A stretch of DNA of 60,072 nt from Saccharospirillaceae bacterium (GCA_007116635.1 SKIB01000020.1:1-60072); one strand, 5' to 3'. Numbered from the stretch's first letter, positions 1 to 8,324 are shown. The notes: generated by a model from the letters alone, not told the origin. Numbers and translations are program-made.

Positions 1-5
1 ATCGG

Positions 6-128
6 TGGCGCTGAGCCTTGCGATTGAGGGGCGTCATTGGCCAGGGATGGCCAATGCCGAGCGGTCAGGACGACGAACAGCGACCCCGAAAACGCAAGAC
101 TCAGTGCCACACAAAGCAGGGGCGGCAA
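6..128. repeat. Structured intergenic repeat, copy A
   Basis: Non-coding element built as nested inverted repeats. An outer arm TGGCGCTGAGCCTTGCG (6-22) is complementary, with one mismatch and one wobble, to 93-109. Inside are GGGG (28-31) facing CCCC (84-87), and a perfect hairpin ATTGGCC-AGGGAT-GGCCAAT (36-55). A near-identical copy lies at 257-380 and a diverged one at 5307-5445. Open frames across it are probably not genes: they have no ribosome binding site and they exist in several frames on both strands. The function is unknown; a REP-like element or a processed RNA are both possible. Confidence 0.75.
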
Positions 129-165
129 CGAAAACGCAAGACTCAGCGCCACACAAAGCAGGGGC
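88..165. repeat. 42-bp tandem units carrying the 3' arm of copy A
   Basis: Two adjacent units of period 42 bp, starting at 88 and 130, share GAAAACGCAAGACTCAG, then a G/C-type substitution, then CCACACAAAGCAGGGGCGG. Each unit carries one copy of the outer-arm complement, so the single left arm at 6-22 has two alternative partners (93-109 and 135-151). The second partner is a perfect match except at one position. The units touch with no unique spacer, so this is not a CRISPR array. Confidence 0.7.
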
Positions 166-256
166 GGGGCTGGACTGGTTTCGCGTGTTGCGGTTTGCGC
201 TGTGCGTGCTCATTTCAGATGTCGGTCGGCAACGCGTCGAGAACCAGCCCCAGCGG

Positions 257-431
257 TGGCGCTGAGCCTTGCGATTGAGGGGCGTCATTGGCCAGGGATG
301 GCCAATGCCGAGCGGTCAGGACGACGAACAGCGACCCCGAAAGCGCAAGACTCAGCGCCACACAAAGCAGGGGCGGCAACGACAGCGGCAACGAAAACGC
401 AAGGCTCAGCACCACACAAAGCAGGGGCGGC
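257..431. repeat. Structured intergenic repeat, copy B, with two 3' arm units
   Basis: Repeats copy A at an offset of 251 bp. The left arm is at 257-273, the GGGG at 279-282, the central hairpin with AGGGAT loop at 287-306, the CCCC at 335-338 and the right arms at 344-360 and 398-414. The two right-arm units are separated by a 12-bp insertion (381-392). The first right arm carries CGCAAGACTCAGCGCCA. The rest, up to ygiQ at 544, contains no gene. An AT-rich TATATT at about 512-517 could be a weak -10 for ygiQ. Confidence 0.75.
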
Positions 432-543
432 AGCGCCCGCGACCGCACACAGGATGACTTACGACAACCGAGCAGCGACCCCATAGGCCATGTACAAACT
501 TTATGCTAGTATATTGCCACCTTGAATTTCGAATAAACCCCCT

Positions 544-2766
544 ATGCACCAGCAATTTCCTGCCCTTGCCCAATTCCCAAGCAAGGCACTTTTTGATTAC
601 CCGCGTTTTTGGGCCGAATGCTTCGGCGCAGCGCCATTTTTACCCATGAGCCGCGCCGAGATGGACCAACTCGGTTGGGACAGCTGCGACATCATCATTG
701 TGTCTGGAGATGCCTACGTGGATCACCCCAGCTTTGGCATGGCGATCATTGGCCGCCTGCTGGAAGCACAGGGCTTTCGCGTCGGCATCATTGCCCAGCC
801 CGATTGGCAGAACAAAGACGATTTCATGCGCCTAGGCAAGCCCAACCTGTTTTACGGCATTGCCGCCGGCAACATGGATTCGATGATCAACCGCTACACC
901 GCGGATCGCAAAATTCGCCGCGACGACGCCTACACACCAGGTGGCGAAGGCGGCAAACGCCCCGACCGCGCCAGCTTGGTGTACAGCCAGCGCTGCAAAG
1001 AAGCCTACAAAGACGTGCCCATTGTGCTGGGCGGCATCGAAGCCTCGCTGCGCCGCATTGCCCACTACGACTACTGGCAAGACAAAGTACGCCGCTCGAT
1101 TTTGCTCGATGCCAAGGCCGATATCCTAGTGTACGGCAACGCCGAACGCGCCATAGTCGAGCTGGCCCACCGCGTGGCGGCGGGCGAACAAATCAGCGAG
1201 ATCACCGACGTGCGCGGCACCGCCTTTGTGCGCAAAGATCAGCCCGAGGGCTTTTATGAGCTGAACTCCAGCTACATCGACCACCCCGGCAAGATCGACA
1301 AAATCCCCAACCCCTATTTGGTCAGCCAAGATTTTGCCTGCAGCCTAGAAGCCGAAAACGACAGCGATGGCAGCGACGACAGCGACACCAAAGTAGTGAC
1401 CATTTTGCCGACCAGTCGCCTAGAGCGCGACAAAACGGTGATTCGCCTGCCGAACTTTGAACAGGTCGCGCGTGACCCCGTGCTTTACGCCCACGCCAAC
1501 CGCGTGCTGCACTTGGAAACCAACCCAGGCAACGCACGAGCACTGGTGCAGCGTCACGGCGACCAAGACCTGTGGCTTAACCCGCCGCCCTTGCCACTGT
1601 CCACCGAAGAAATGGACTACGTTTTTGACCAGCCCTACGCACGCGTGCCGCACCCCAGCTACGGCGAGGCCAAGATTCCGGCCTACGAGATGATCCGCTT
1701 TTCGGTCAACATCATGCGCGGCTGCTTTGGCGGCTGTACCTTTTGCTCGATCACCGAGCATGAAGGCCGCATCATTCAAAGCCGCAGCGAAGACAGCATT
1801 CTGCGCGAAGTCGAAAGCATCCGCGACCAAACACCTGGCTTTACCGGCATCATTTCCGACCTAGGCGGCCCCACGGCCAACATGTACCGTTTGGCCTGTA
1901 AAAGCCCCGAGATCGAGCGCCATTGCCGCAAGCCTTCCTGCGTTTACCCCGGCATTTGCGAAAACCTGGACACCAATCACCAAAACCTTACCCAGCTGTA
2001 TCGCAAGGCGCGCGCCCTGCCCGGCATCAAAAAAATCTTGGTGGCCTCTGGCCTGCGTTACGACCTAGCGGTGAAAGACCCTGAGTACGTCAAAGAATTA
2101 GTGACCCATCACGTTGGCGGCTACCTGAAAATCGCCCCTGAGCACACCGAAGAAAACGCGCTCAGCAAGATGATGAAACCCGGCATCGGCAGCTACGATG
2201 AGTTCAAAACCATGTTCGAGCGTTTCAGTAAAGAAGCGGGCAAAGAGCAGTTTTTGATCCCTTACTTCATCGCCGCCCACCCCGGCACCACCGATGAAGA
2301 CATGATGAATCTGGCGCTCTGGCTCAAACGCAACGGTTTTCGTGCCGATCAGGTGCAGGCCTTCTACCCTTCGCCGATGGCTACAGCCACGGCCATGTAC
2401 CACAGTGGCAAAAACCCGCTGCGCAAGGTTAACTACAAGAGCGAGAATGTTGAAATTGTGAAGGGCGACATTCGCCGCCGGTTACACAAGGCGTTTTTAC
2501 GCTACCACGACCCAAACAACTGGCCTTTGCTGCGTGAAGCCCTGAAAAAAATGGGCCGTGCCGACCTCATTGGCCCGGGCAAAAAACACCTGATCCCCGA
2601 GCGCCAACCGGCAGGCTGGACGCCCAGTGGCCAGCACGAACGCAAGCCGGTGCGCAGCCAGCAACCGCAAAAAGGACGAATGCTGACTCAGCACACTGGC
2701 CTGCCACCTAGGCAGCAGGGAGCTGGTGCTGGCAAAAAGCGGCCAAAACCAAGCCGAGCTAGGTAA
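544..2766 (+). CDS. ygiQ: YgiQ-family radical SAM protein
   Basis: 740 residues, close to the E. coli YgiQ length and similar along its whole extent. It starts with the family's PRFWAECFG and [21 protein letters not shown] stretch. The radical SAM cysteines are CFGGCTFC at about residues 394-401 (CX3CX2C), followed by [17 protein letters not shown] basic, disordered tail of about 60 residues closes the protein. The family is thought to reductively cleave SAM using a 4Fe-4S cluster; its substrate is not known. No good Shine-Dalgarno precedes the ATG, but the homologous N-terminus begins here. Transcription probably ends at the hairpin just downstream. Confidence 0.95.
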   Translation: MHQQFPALAQFPSKALFDYPRFWAECFGAAPFLPMSRAEMDQLGWDSCDIIIVSGDAYVDHPSFGMAIIGRLLEAQGFRVGIIAQPDWQNKDDFMRLGKPNLFYGIAAGNMDSMINRYTADRKIRRDDAYTPGGEGGKRPDRASLVYSQRCKEAYKDVPIVLGGIEASLRRIAHYDYWQDKVRRSILLDAKADILVYGNAERAIVELAHRVAAGEQISEITDVRGTAFVRKDQPEGFYELNSSYIDHPGKIDKIPNPYLVSQDFACSLEAENDSDGSDDSDTKVVTILPTSRLERDKTVIRLPNFEQVARDPVLYAHANRVLHLETNPGNARALVQRHGDQDLWLNPPPLPLSTEEMDYVFDQPYARVPHPSYGEAKIPAYEMIRFSVNIMRGCFGGCTFCSITEHEGRIIQSRSEDSILREVESIRDQTPGFTGIISDLGGPTANMYRLACKSPEIERHCRKPSCVYPGICENLDTNHQNLTQLYRKARALPGIKKILVASGLRYDLAVKDPEYVKELVTHHVGGYLKIAPEHTEENALSKMMKPGIGSYDEFKTMFERFSKEAGKEQFLIPYFIAAHPGTTDEDMMNLALWLKRNGFRADQVQAFYPSPMATATAMYHSGKNPLRKVNYKSENVEIVKGDIRRRLHKAFLRYHDPNNWPLLREALKKMGRADLIGPGKKHLIPERQPAGWTPSGQHERKPVRSQQPQKGRMLTQHTGLPPRQQGAGAGKKRPKPSRAR

Positions 2767-2785
2767 AGCTAGAGTCATGATGAAA

Positions 2786-2805
2786 AAAGGGCCACAAGGC
2801 CCTTT
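2786..2805. terminator. Bidirectional rho-independent terminator
   Basis: Perfect 8-bp stem AAAGGGCC, loop ACAA, GGCCCTTT. It is followed by TATATTTGT on the plus strand and by a T-run (complement of 2783-2788) on the minus strand. It lies between the convergent ygiQ and lipoprotein genes and can end transcription from both. Confidence 0.8.
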
Positions 2806-2904
2806 ATATTTGTACTTTGCTCCGGCTATGCCAAGAGTACAGAGGCAACAAGGGCTAGCCCTCATTGCGCAAGCTCAACCAGCTCAGCTAAAGCTTCTGT
2901 AAGC

Positions 2905-3918
2905 CTAGAGAAGTGAAAAATCACAATCATGATACTGCGCATAGCGTCGCTGACGCTGACGCTTAATCTCCGGCTGGCCCTCAAACACCAACCAATACAT
3001 CAAGGGCGGGGCAATGTCTGTGGTGACAATACAGGGTGCTGGTGTTGACAGGCTGCGCTCCTCAAGTAACCAGGTTTTACCGGCTACCTGATGCAGGCCC
3101 AGAAATTGCAAAATGTTGGCTCCGTTACCACCTTGGTTAAGATCACCCACAAACCACAGGGTTTCACGGCTAAAATCAACTGGCTGTGGCGGGCTTAAGA
3201 AGGTATGAGTTTGCAACCATTGGTCCAGCTCTGCTTGCGAGTGGAAGCTTTGCTGGGCAGGCAAGGGGTGACGCCACCACTGGTTAAAGTCATTAACGAT
3301 GTTAGTCTCCACACGGTGGGTTACGGGCTGGCGGCAATTACCCAGATCGTTAACTCGAATGTTATACACTGGCGAGCTGGATTCTGGGACTTTGGGCAGC
3401 ACCAGCAGACGACGATGAGCTATCCAGTCAGGCTGAGCTGGCTGCTGACAGTCCTGCAATAGACTGTAGTTAACATCAAAATCGGTGCTAATGTGGCCCT
3501 GTTGGCCAGAGGTGAAGTAGCCCACCCGGTCAACCGATTCGATCAGTAATGGGGCGTCGCTAGGGCCCATCCAGCTCAAAACCAGCGCAACATGGTCCTC
3601 ACCCACAGGTGGAGTCCAGCCTTTTTGCTCTAGGTTCACCAACAAGGGATCAATCTGGCTGTAAGCTTGCCAATCGGCTTCACTGACCAGCCGATCGACT
3701 TGCATGCCGCTCTCCTGAATAGGAGCATTAGTGAGCGACCATAGATGCCAAAGCTGATAATCGGGCTGGTCCTCGACCCTCACATGACCAGGTTGGCACA
3801 CAGGGTTACCGGGATCAAGACAAACTATGTGTTCATTGGGGTAGCAGGCTAGCAAGCCGAGCAAGGTGATAGTCCCCAGCGCCCAGCGCCAGAGTTTTTT
3901 TGTAATTGTATTGTTCAT
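2905..3918 (-). CDS. Putative lipoprotein, paralogue of the next gene
   Basis: 337 residues. The N-terminus has basic residues, a hydrophobic stretch and a lipobox LLAC with the lipidated Cys at residue 25, so it is probably a lipoprotein. The mature part matches the neighbour at 3985-5037: YQLWHLWSLTNAPIQESGMQ against YRLYNLDPLATGPSADEGLQ, and later IAHRRLLVLP against IQHRKLLML. I do not recognise a named family. Start chosen at 3918 because AAGGT lies 7 nt upstream. The two genes form a tandem pair transcribed in the same direction with 66 bp between them. Its function is unknown. Confidence 0.75.
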   Translation of the reverse strand: MNNTITKKLWRWALGTITLLGLLACYPNEHIVCLDPGNPVCQPGHVRVEDQPDYQLWHLWSLTNAPIQESGMQVDRLVSEADWQAYSQIDPLLVNLEQKGWTPPVGEDHVALVLSWMGPSDAPLLIESVDRVGYFTSGQQGHISTDFDVNYSLLQDCQQPAQPDWIAHRRLLVLPKVPESSSPVYNIRVNDLGNCRQPVTHRVETNIVNDFNQWWRHPLPAQQSFHSQAELDQWLQTHTFLSPPQPVDFSRETLWFVGDLNQGGNGANILQFLGLHQVAGKTWLLEERSLSTPAPCIVTTDIAPPLMYWLVFEGQPEIKRQRQRRYAQYHDCDFSLL

Positions 3919-3958
3919 GTCATTTACCTTTTTCTATAATTGTCCCAAGGACAGTTTA

Positions 3959-4038
3959 GTTTGCAGCCAGGTGACCTGTAAGCCTTAATCTGCGCTTGGG
4001 CCTGTTGCCAGCGGGCTCAGGTTGTAAAGCCGATAGTC
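3959..4038. repeat. 80-bp near-identical duplication within the lipoprotein gene
   Basis: Ungapped match to 4796-4875, with 5 differences in 80 by my hand alignment. The 4796-4875 copy encodes the mature N-terminus of the lipoprotein, and this copy encodes its C-terminus. One of the differences turns a GAA codon into the TAA stop at 3985-3987. The duplication continues past that stop to 3959 and then diverges. It looks like the remnant of a further tandem paralogue. Confidence 0.85.
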
Positions 4039-5037
4039 ATCAGGGGTTAGCACACCAAGGTCTATTTCATCAGGCTGACAAATATTCAAATCATTACTTG
4101 TTGGTAGCGGTATTAGGCTCCATTGGCGATGAAACTGAATATCATCCACCAAGGCATCTAACAACAGCCATTTGCCCTGTTCGAATGGAAGGGATATGTG
4201 TGGGTCAAAACATGGATTCGAAATTTTTTGTTCAATGTTGACCACTGTTGACTGTTCGCTAGTCACTACCGATTGCACAGCCAAAGAGCGACGACCTGGA
4301 ATCCCATGGCTATTTGAAAGGAAAACCAAAGTCTGCTGATCAAAGTTAACATCTAGCGGCAGGGCAATAGAAGGATTATCAGATAACCAAGACTGCAACC
4401 CAGTGGAATCGGTGAAAATTTTGTTACTCGGAAATCGCCAGACCTCAGAGTAGAACCTGGTATCAACATAGGCCACTTGGTAAGGAATGGTTGTGGGTTG
4501 AGATTCACGTGGCCAGTCACTAAAGAGGCCTTGGTTTGCCGCTTCTAGCATCAGCAGCTTACGATGCTGAATCAGTTCATCCGACTCTGCTACCGGAGTA
4601 TGCAACTCAATGCCTAGTTCTAATACGCCAGCCGGACTCTTTAAGCCATTTTGGATCACCAGTTGCTGGTTAGAAGGCCCTTGCCACTCCAAAACCACTG
4701 CTTGGTTTAGGGTGTCAGGTAAGAAAGCAAAGCCAGTCTGATACAGACTTACTAAAGCAGGATCATGGGCTGCATAGTCTTGCCATTGCTGCTCCGTTTG
4801 CAGCCAGGTGACCTGTAAGCCTTCATCTGCGCTTGGGCCAGTTGCCAGCGGATCCAGGTTGTAAAGCCGATAGTCTTCTGTGGTGATGGGTTCAAGAATG
4901 GGTAGCTCAGGTGGCTGACCTTGCTGAACACAGGCCGTAAGGCTGGTTAGCAATAGCAGCACACACAGTAGCTTGAGCAACGGATTGTTTGCAGACACCC
5001 TAGCCATTTGGCTAGTTGCCCTCCTAGTTAGAATCAT
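3985..5037 (-). CDS. Putative lipoprotein with duplicated N-terminal segment fused at its C-terminus
   Basis: 350 residues from the ATG at 5037, chosen because AGGAGT sits 6 nt upstream; an ATG 20 codons earlier is in frame but has no such site. Signal peptide with lipobox LTAC (Cys 36). The mature protein starts with a YRLYNLDPLATGPSADEGLQ segment, and the last residues repeat it as YRLYNLSPLATGPSAD before a TAA. Past the stop, translation would continue GLQVTWLQT, matching the N-terminal copy. The present C-terminus is therefore probably a fusion to a broken paralogue. Family not recognised. Confidence 0.75.
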   Translation of the reverse strand: MILTRRATSQMARVSANNPLLKLLCVLLLLTSLTACVQQGQPPELPILEPITTEDYRLYNLDPLATGPSADEGLQVTWLQTEQQWQDYAAHDPALVSLYQTGFAFLPDTLNQAVVLEWQGPSNQQLVIQNGLKSPAGVLELGIELHTPVAESDELIQHRKLLMLEAANQGLFSDWPRESQPTTIPYQVAYVDTRFYSEVWRFPSNKIFTDSTGLQSWLSDNPSIALPLDVNFDQQTLVFLSNSHGIPGRRSLAVQSVVTSEQSTVVNIEQKISNPCFDPHISLPFEQGKWLLLDALVDDIQFHRQWSLIPLPTSNDLNICQPDEIDLGVLTPDDYRLYNLSPLATGPSAD

Positions 5038-5306
5038 GGTCGACTCCTGATTATCATTGTTATGAGTTAGATCTGGTTGCATTGAGATCATTGCCAAAGT
5101 GCAACATTTGTAGAGTGGCAGAAAAAGAAAACGATCTCAAATAAAAAAAACGGCTCTAAAACATGATTTGAAATCCATCACAACCATGCTTTTAGAAAAT
5201 CTGACCGCCCTGTGCTCCTGACGCCGCCGACGACCACAAGCCAGCACCCGCTGGTCGCAGGTCGGGCTGGAGTTATTGTAGCGGTGCTTTTTTGAATTGG
5301 AGATTA
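5038..5306. other. Gene-free stretch between the lipoprotein and repeat copy C
   Basis: No reading frame here looks coding. It holds the upstream region of the lipoprotein gene, AT-rich up to about 5200. A GC-rich part follows, with a small hairpin CCAGC-ACCC-GCTGG (5241-5254), possibly a further degraded piece of the repeat family. I see no convincing promoter. Confidence 0.5.
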
Positions 5307-5445
5307 AACCAGCCCAAAGAGTGGGCTGGGAACTGGGATTGAGGGGTGTCGGCGGCCAGGGATGGACGCCGTCAAGCGGCTAGGACGGCGAACAGCGTCC
5401 CCGAAAGCCCAGTTGCCAGACCAACGACTGGGCGGAAACGGCAGT
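5307..5445. repeat. Structured intergenic repeat, copy C (diverged)
   Basis: Same architecture as copies A and B. The 70-base core (5338-5407) matches copy A at about 80% without gaps. Outer arms CTGGGAACTGGG (5326-5337) and CCCAGTTGCCAG (5408-5419) pair with one mismatch although their sequence is unrelated to the A/B arms. GGGG (5343-5346) faces CCCC (5399-5402). The hairpin is GGCGGCC-AGGGAT-GGACGCC (5351-5370). The left edge holds a perfect stem CCAGCCCA/TGGGCTGG (5309-5329) followed on the minus strand by TTTAAT, so this end may also terminate dapE transcription. Confidence 0.7.
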
Positions 5446-5471
5446 CCCACCCGCAAGATGACGCAGTCAGA

Positions 5472-6605
5472 TCACTTTGGCAGCAGCAAACCAACCAACA
5501 GCTGGTAGTACATCTGAGTGAGCAAATCTAAATCCGAGGCCCGCACATGCTCATTGACCTGATGAATGGTGGCATTCACCGGCCCAAGCTCAACCACCTG
5601 AGCACCCGTAGGCGCAATGAAACGCCCGTCCGAAGTACCACCGGCGGTAGACAACTCAGGACGCTCACCAATTACGGATTCAACAGCCTGAGTAACGGCC
5701 TCAATTAATGGCCCCTTATCGGTCAAGAAAGGTAGGCCGGTGATCTCATAGCGAACCTCAACATCCAGCTGATGCTTAGCCAAGACCGCCTCAAAACGCT
5801 GTTGCAACGACTCAGGGCTGGATTCGGTGCAAAAACGGAAGCTGAGTTGTAAATCTGCAACACCAGGAATGACATTGGTAGCACCGGTGCCGGACTGATA
5901 GTTGGCAATCTGCATGCTGGTGGGCGGGAAGGCATCGTTGCCCTGATCCCATTCAATGGCTACTAACTCCGCCAAGGCCGGTGCCAGCAAATGAATCGGA
6001 TTGGCCGCCAAATGAGGGTAAGCCACATGACCCTGCTTGCCCTTAACCTTGAGGTAAGCCAGCATCGAGCCACGGCGACCGTATTTGATCACATCGCCCA
6101 CTTTATTGGTGCTGGACGGCTCGCCCACTAGGCAGTAATCGATCTTTTCGTTACGGGCTTCCAAGGTTTCCACCACTTTGACCGTACCATTGATGGCCGG
6201 GCCCTCTTCATCGGCGGTCAACAAGAGTGCGATGGAACCCTGATGATCAGGGTGGTCGGCCACGAACTGCTCACAGGCCAGGGTCATGGCCGCCAAGCTA
6301 CCCTTCATATCAGCAGCACCACGCCCGTAAAGCATGCCATCCACCACCTCAGGGGCGAAGGGGCGCACCTTCCAGGCATCCAAAGGACCAGGGGGCACTA
6401 CATCGGTATGACCAGCAAAGACCACTAAGGGCCCTTGCTGGCCACGGCGCAACCAGAGGTTCTTCACCTCGGCAAACTGCATGTATTCGGCAACAAAACC
6501 ATGACCTGCCAAACGCGCAGCAATCAATTCTTGGCATTCAGCGTCCTCAGGAGTTACCGAGGGCTTGGACATCAGTTCAATGGCAAAATCTAGGGTAGCA
6601 GACAT
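5472..6605 (-). CDS. dapE: Succinyl-diaminopimelate desuccinylase
   Basis: 377 residues, the usual length. DapE is a cytoplasmic di-zinc hydrolase that converts N-succinyl-LL-diaminopimelate to LL-diaminopimelate and succinate, supplying lysine and the peptidoglycan cross-linking residue. Metal and catalytic residues are visible: H66 and D68 in [12 protein letters not shown]99 in [11 protein letters not shown]133-E134 in TADEEG, E162 in VGEPSS, and the late His in [11 protein letters not shown]. It is transcribed alone here, divergently from the small genes at 6668-7334. Repeat copy C lies downstream. Confidence 0.97.
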   Translation of the reverse strand: MSATLDFAIELMSKPSVTPEDAECQELIAARLAGHGFVAEYMQFAEVKNLWLRRGQQGPLVVFAGHTDVVPPGPLDAWKVRPFAPEVVDGMLYGRGAADMKGSLAAMTLACEQFVADHPDHQGSIALLLTADEEGPAINGTVKVVETLEARNEKIDYCLVGEPSSTNKVGDVIKYGRRGSMLAYLKVKGKQGHVAYPHLAANPIHLLAPALAELVAIEWDQGNDAFPPTSMQIANYQSGTGATNVIPGVADLQLSFRFCTESSPESLQQRFEAVLAKHQLDVEVRYEITGLPFLTDKGPLIEAVTQAVESVIGERPELSTAGGTSDGRFIAPTGAQVVELGPVNATIHQVNEHVRASDLDLLTQMYYQLLVGLLLPK

Positions 6606-6667
6606 GGGGTTCTCGTTGTGCTAAAAAGAGTCACTATCATAACGCAAGCAGAGCGCCATTGGTGCCC

Positions 6668-6976
6668 ATGAGCATGAATTTACTGACAAAAATTACCCTG
6701 TTCCTTAGCAGGTGGGCCGAGCAACAAATGCAAAACGCTCGCCAACGGCTGACCATGGTCATCATTGCCACCCTAGGCTTTGCTGCTTCCGTGCTGATGC
6801 TGTTAATGATCAATAATCGTGTGACGCCCAGCCTTGAGCAAGAAATATACAGCCTGATTGCCCTGGCATTTGCTCTGGCATTTGGCCTCTGGGCTGCCTA
6901 TGGCTACCTCTGCCTGTGTTTTGGGCGTATCCTATTTTTTTTGTTGCCGGAAGACCCAGATGCAGACCGACATTGA
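6668..6976 (+). CDS. Small membrane protein of unknown function
   Basis: About 102 residues with two hydrophobic segments (MVIIATLGFAASVLMLLMI and IYSLIALAFALAFGLWAAYG), hence a predicted inner-membrane protein. The start is uncertain: TTG 6659, ATG 6668 and ATG 6674 are all in frame and none has a clear ribosome binding site. The stop overlaps the start of the next gene by 17 nt, which suggests translational coupling. No family recognised. Confidence 0.5.
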   Translation: MSMNLLTKITLFLSRWAEQQMQNARQRLTMVIIATLGFAASVLMLLMINNRVTPSLEQEIYSLIALAFALAFGLWAAYGYLCLCFGRILFFLLPEDPDADRH

Positions 6977-7334
6977 AATCTATCTCCTCAAACCAGAGCA
7001 AGAAGCCCTCAACCAATGGCTGATGGCGCGTTTTGGCCAGCTAGGTGCCAATCCTTGGCCCAACCTGCCCCAAGGAGCCTGGGGTGGCATGGTAATTTGG
7101 CAGCAACAGAATATCCCCATCATGCTGGTCCCCAAAGCCAGCGGTCAATTCGCCAGCCTGTGGTTCAACAGCCCCAACACACCCTGGCCGGACGACCTAA
7201 GCTGTGCCCAGGAAATTCATGCAGCTCTTGGGATTGAGGTGCGTTGCAGCCCGAGCGGCTGGCAAGAGGACAAGGACTCTGAACTTTGGTATCAATTGCG
7301 CCAAGGACAGCTTAACCTCATTCCTTGGCACTGA
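6960..7334 (+). CDS. Hypothetical soluble protein
   Basis: 124 residues from ATG 6960, preceded by GGAAG at 7 nt and overlapping the membrane protein gene. It has no signal peptide or membrane segment and is rich in Trp and Gln (GANPWPNLPQGAWGGMVIWQ). The sequence is continuous and protein-like, with a plausible alpha/beta pattern and an IPIMLVPK core strand. I do not recognise a family. Coupling to the upstream gene suggests that the two work together. Transcription is convergent with slyX. Confidence 0.6.
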   Translation: MQTDIEIYLLKPEQEALNQWLMARFGQLGANPWPNLPQGAWGGMVIWQQQNIPIMLVPKASGQFASLWFNSPNTPWPDDLSCAQEIHAALGIEVRCSPSGWQEDKDSELWYQLRQGQLNLIPWH

Positions 7335-7379
7335 GTTGGCTAGTCATCTTTCTGGGTAAAATCCTAGCTCAAGCCACCC

Positions 7380-7586
7380 TCAATAATGAGGGGGTGGCGG
7401 ATTGCTAATCTCAGTATCCTTGGCGGATTCCAGACGCGCATTGGTCTTACGCAGCCATTGGATCACTTGATCCAACTGCTGCTGTTGCTGATAAAGCAAC
7501 TCGTTTAGTTCGTCAATTTGCCGTTCCTGAAAACTGATGCGCGTTTCCAGCTCCTCGACTCGGCTTTCTAGCCCTTGCTCAGACAT
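7380..7586 (-). CDS. slyX: SlyX family protein
   Basis: 68 residues from the ATG at 7586, chosen because GGGAG lies about 6 nt upstream; the longer frame adds nine residues without support. A continuous heptad-rich coiled coil (ESRVEELETRISFQERQIDE and onward) is followed by the family's diagnostic PPPPHY C-terminus. The cellular role of SlyX is unknown. The proline codons and the stop form a stem with downstream DNA (7373-7391, GCCACCC with a two-base bulge), which may act as a weak terminator. Confidence 0.9.
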   Translation of the reverse strand: MSEQGLESRVEELETRISFQERQIDELNELLYQQQQQLDQVIQWLRKTNARLESAKDTEISNPPPPHY

Positions 7587-7721
7587 AGGAACTCCCGTGG
7601 CCAATGCCATCAAGCTGAGGTTACAAAAAGGATAATATCTGGCATTATGTCATAACAGTGTTATTTTCCACAGCAATGCGGACACTGTGTGCCTATGTTT
7701 TATTTAGTTTATGAGGTTTGC

Positions 7722-8213
7722 ATGAGACAGAACAAAAAATTGCAACGCCAGGTTGTGCGTTTTTTCGCCGCCCTGATCGTCGCCCTTCCTGCCGCTTGGG
7801 TTATTGCGGCCGCCAACCAACTTTTTGCCCGCTTATTGGGCCAACAGCCTAGTTTCCAGCCCGATCTACTCAGCTTTGTTGCTGCGTTTATAAGTGTTTT
7901 AGCCCTTGCTTGGCTCAGTCAATGGATAGCGGCAACCGCCAGTTACCACCAATTCAAACGCCAACAAGATCAGGACCAAGAGGGAGAGTTAGACCTAGCC
8001 ACGGCTGAAGAGGGCGAGGTTAAGTGGTTCAGCCGTGATCGTGGCTATGGTTTTCTGGTACGTGACACAGGTGAAGAAGTCTTTGTTCACTTCCGTGCCA
8101 TCCGTGGCCGTGGCCGGCGTAAATTCCTGCAAGAAGGGCAGAAAGTACGCTTTAACATTGCCAATGGTGAAAATGGCAAGCCTAAAGCGGTCAATGTATT
8201 GTTAATGGAATGA
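7722..8213 (+). CDS. Membrane-anchored cold-shock domain protein
   Basis: 163 residues from ATG 7722, chosen because GAGG lies 6 nt upstream; earlier GTG/ATG codons lack such a site. Two hydrophobic segments (about 12-31 and 50-71) are followed by a charged linker (80-97) and a C-terminal cold-shock OB fold (98-161). RNP1 is seen as RGYGFL (107-112) and RNP2 as VFVHF (120-124), so nucleic-acid binding should be intact. Similar fusions are annotated as cold-shock proteins in Pseudomonas. It would place an RNA-binding domain on the cytoplasmic face of the membrane. A strong terminator follows. Confidence 0.88.
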   Translation: MRQNKKLQRQVVRFFAALIVALPAAWVIAAANQLFARLLGQQPSFQPDLLSFVAAFISVLALAWLSQWIAATASYHQFKRQQDQDQEGELDLATAEEGEVKWFSRDRGYGFLVRDTGEEVFVHFRAIRGRGRRKFLQEGQKVRFNIANGENGKPKAVNVLLME

Positions 8214-8220
8214 TACCCTC

Positions 8221-8252
8221 GGGCACCCGTTTCGCGATGCAAGTGGGTGCCC
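8221..8252 (+). terminator. Rho-independent terminator
   Basis: GGGCACCC (8221-8228) pairs with GGGTGCCC (8245-8252), followed by TGCTAGTTTTT. It separates the cold-shock gene from plsB. Confidence 0.8.
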
Positions 8253-8324
8253 TGCTAGTTTTTACCGCCTGCTAGGGCTAGACTATGTAGCAACAGTAAA
8301 CACAGTTGTGCATAGGCTTAATCA

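Noticed and set aside
88-431. Possible CRISPR array in the 42-bp repeats
   Set aside because: Units are directly adjacent with no unique spacers, and no cas genes are present.
5-509. Several overlapping open frames in both directions across the first 500 bp, up to 149 codons
   Set aside because: They follow the repeat units, occur in several frames and both strands, lack ribosome binding sites, and resemble no protein. The GC-rich repeat simply has few stops.
5241-5254. Small hairpin CCAGC-ACCC-GCTGG as a separate regulatory element
   Set aside because: Too short and common in GC-rich DNA; it may only be a fragment of the repeat family.
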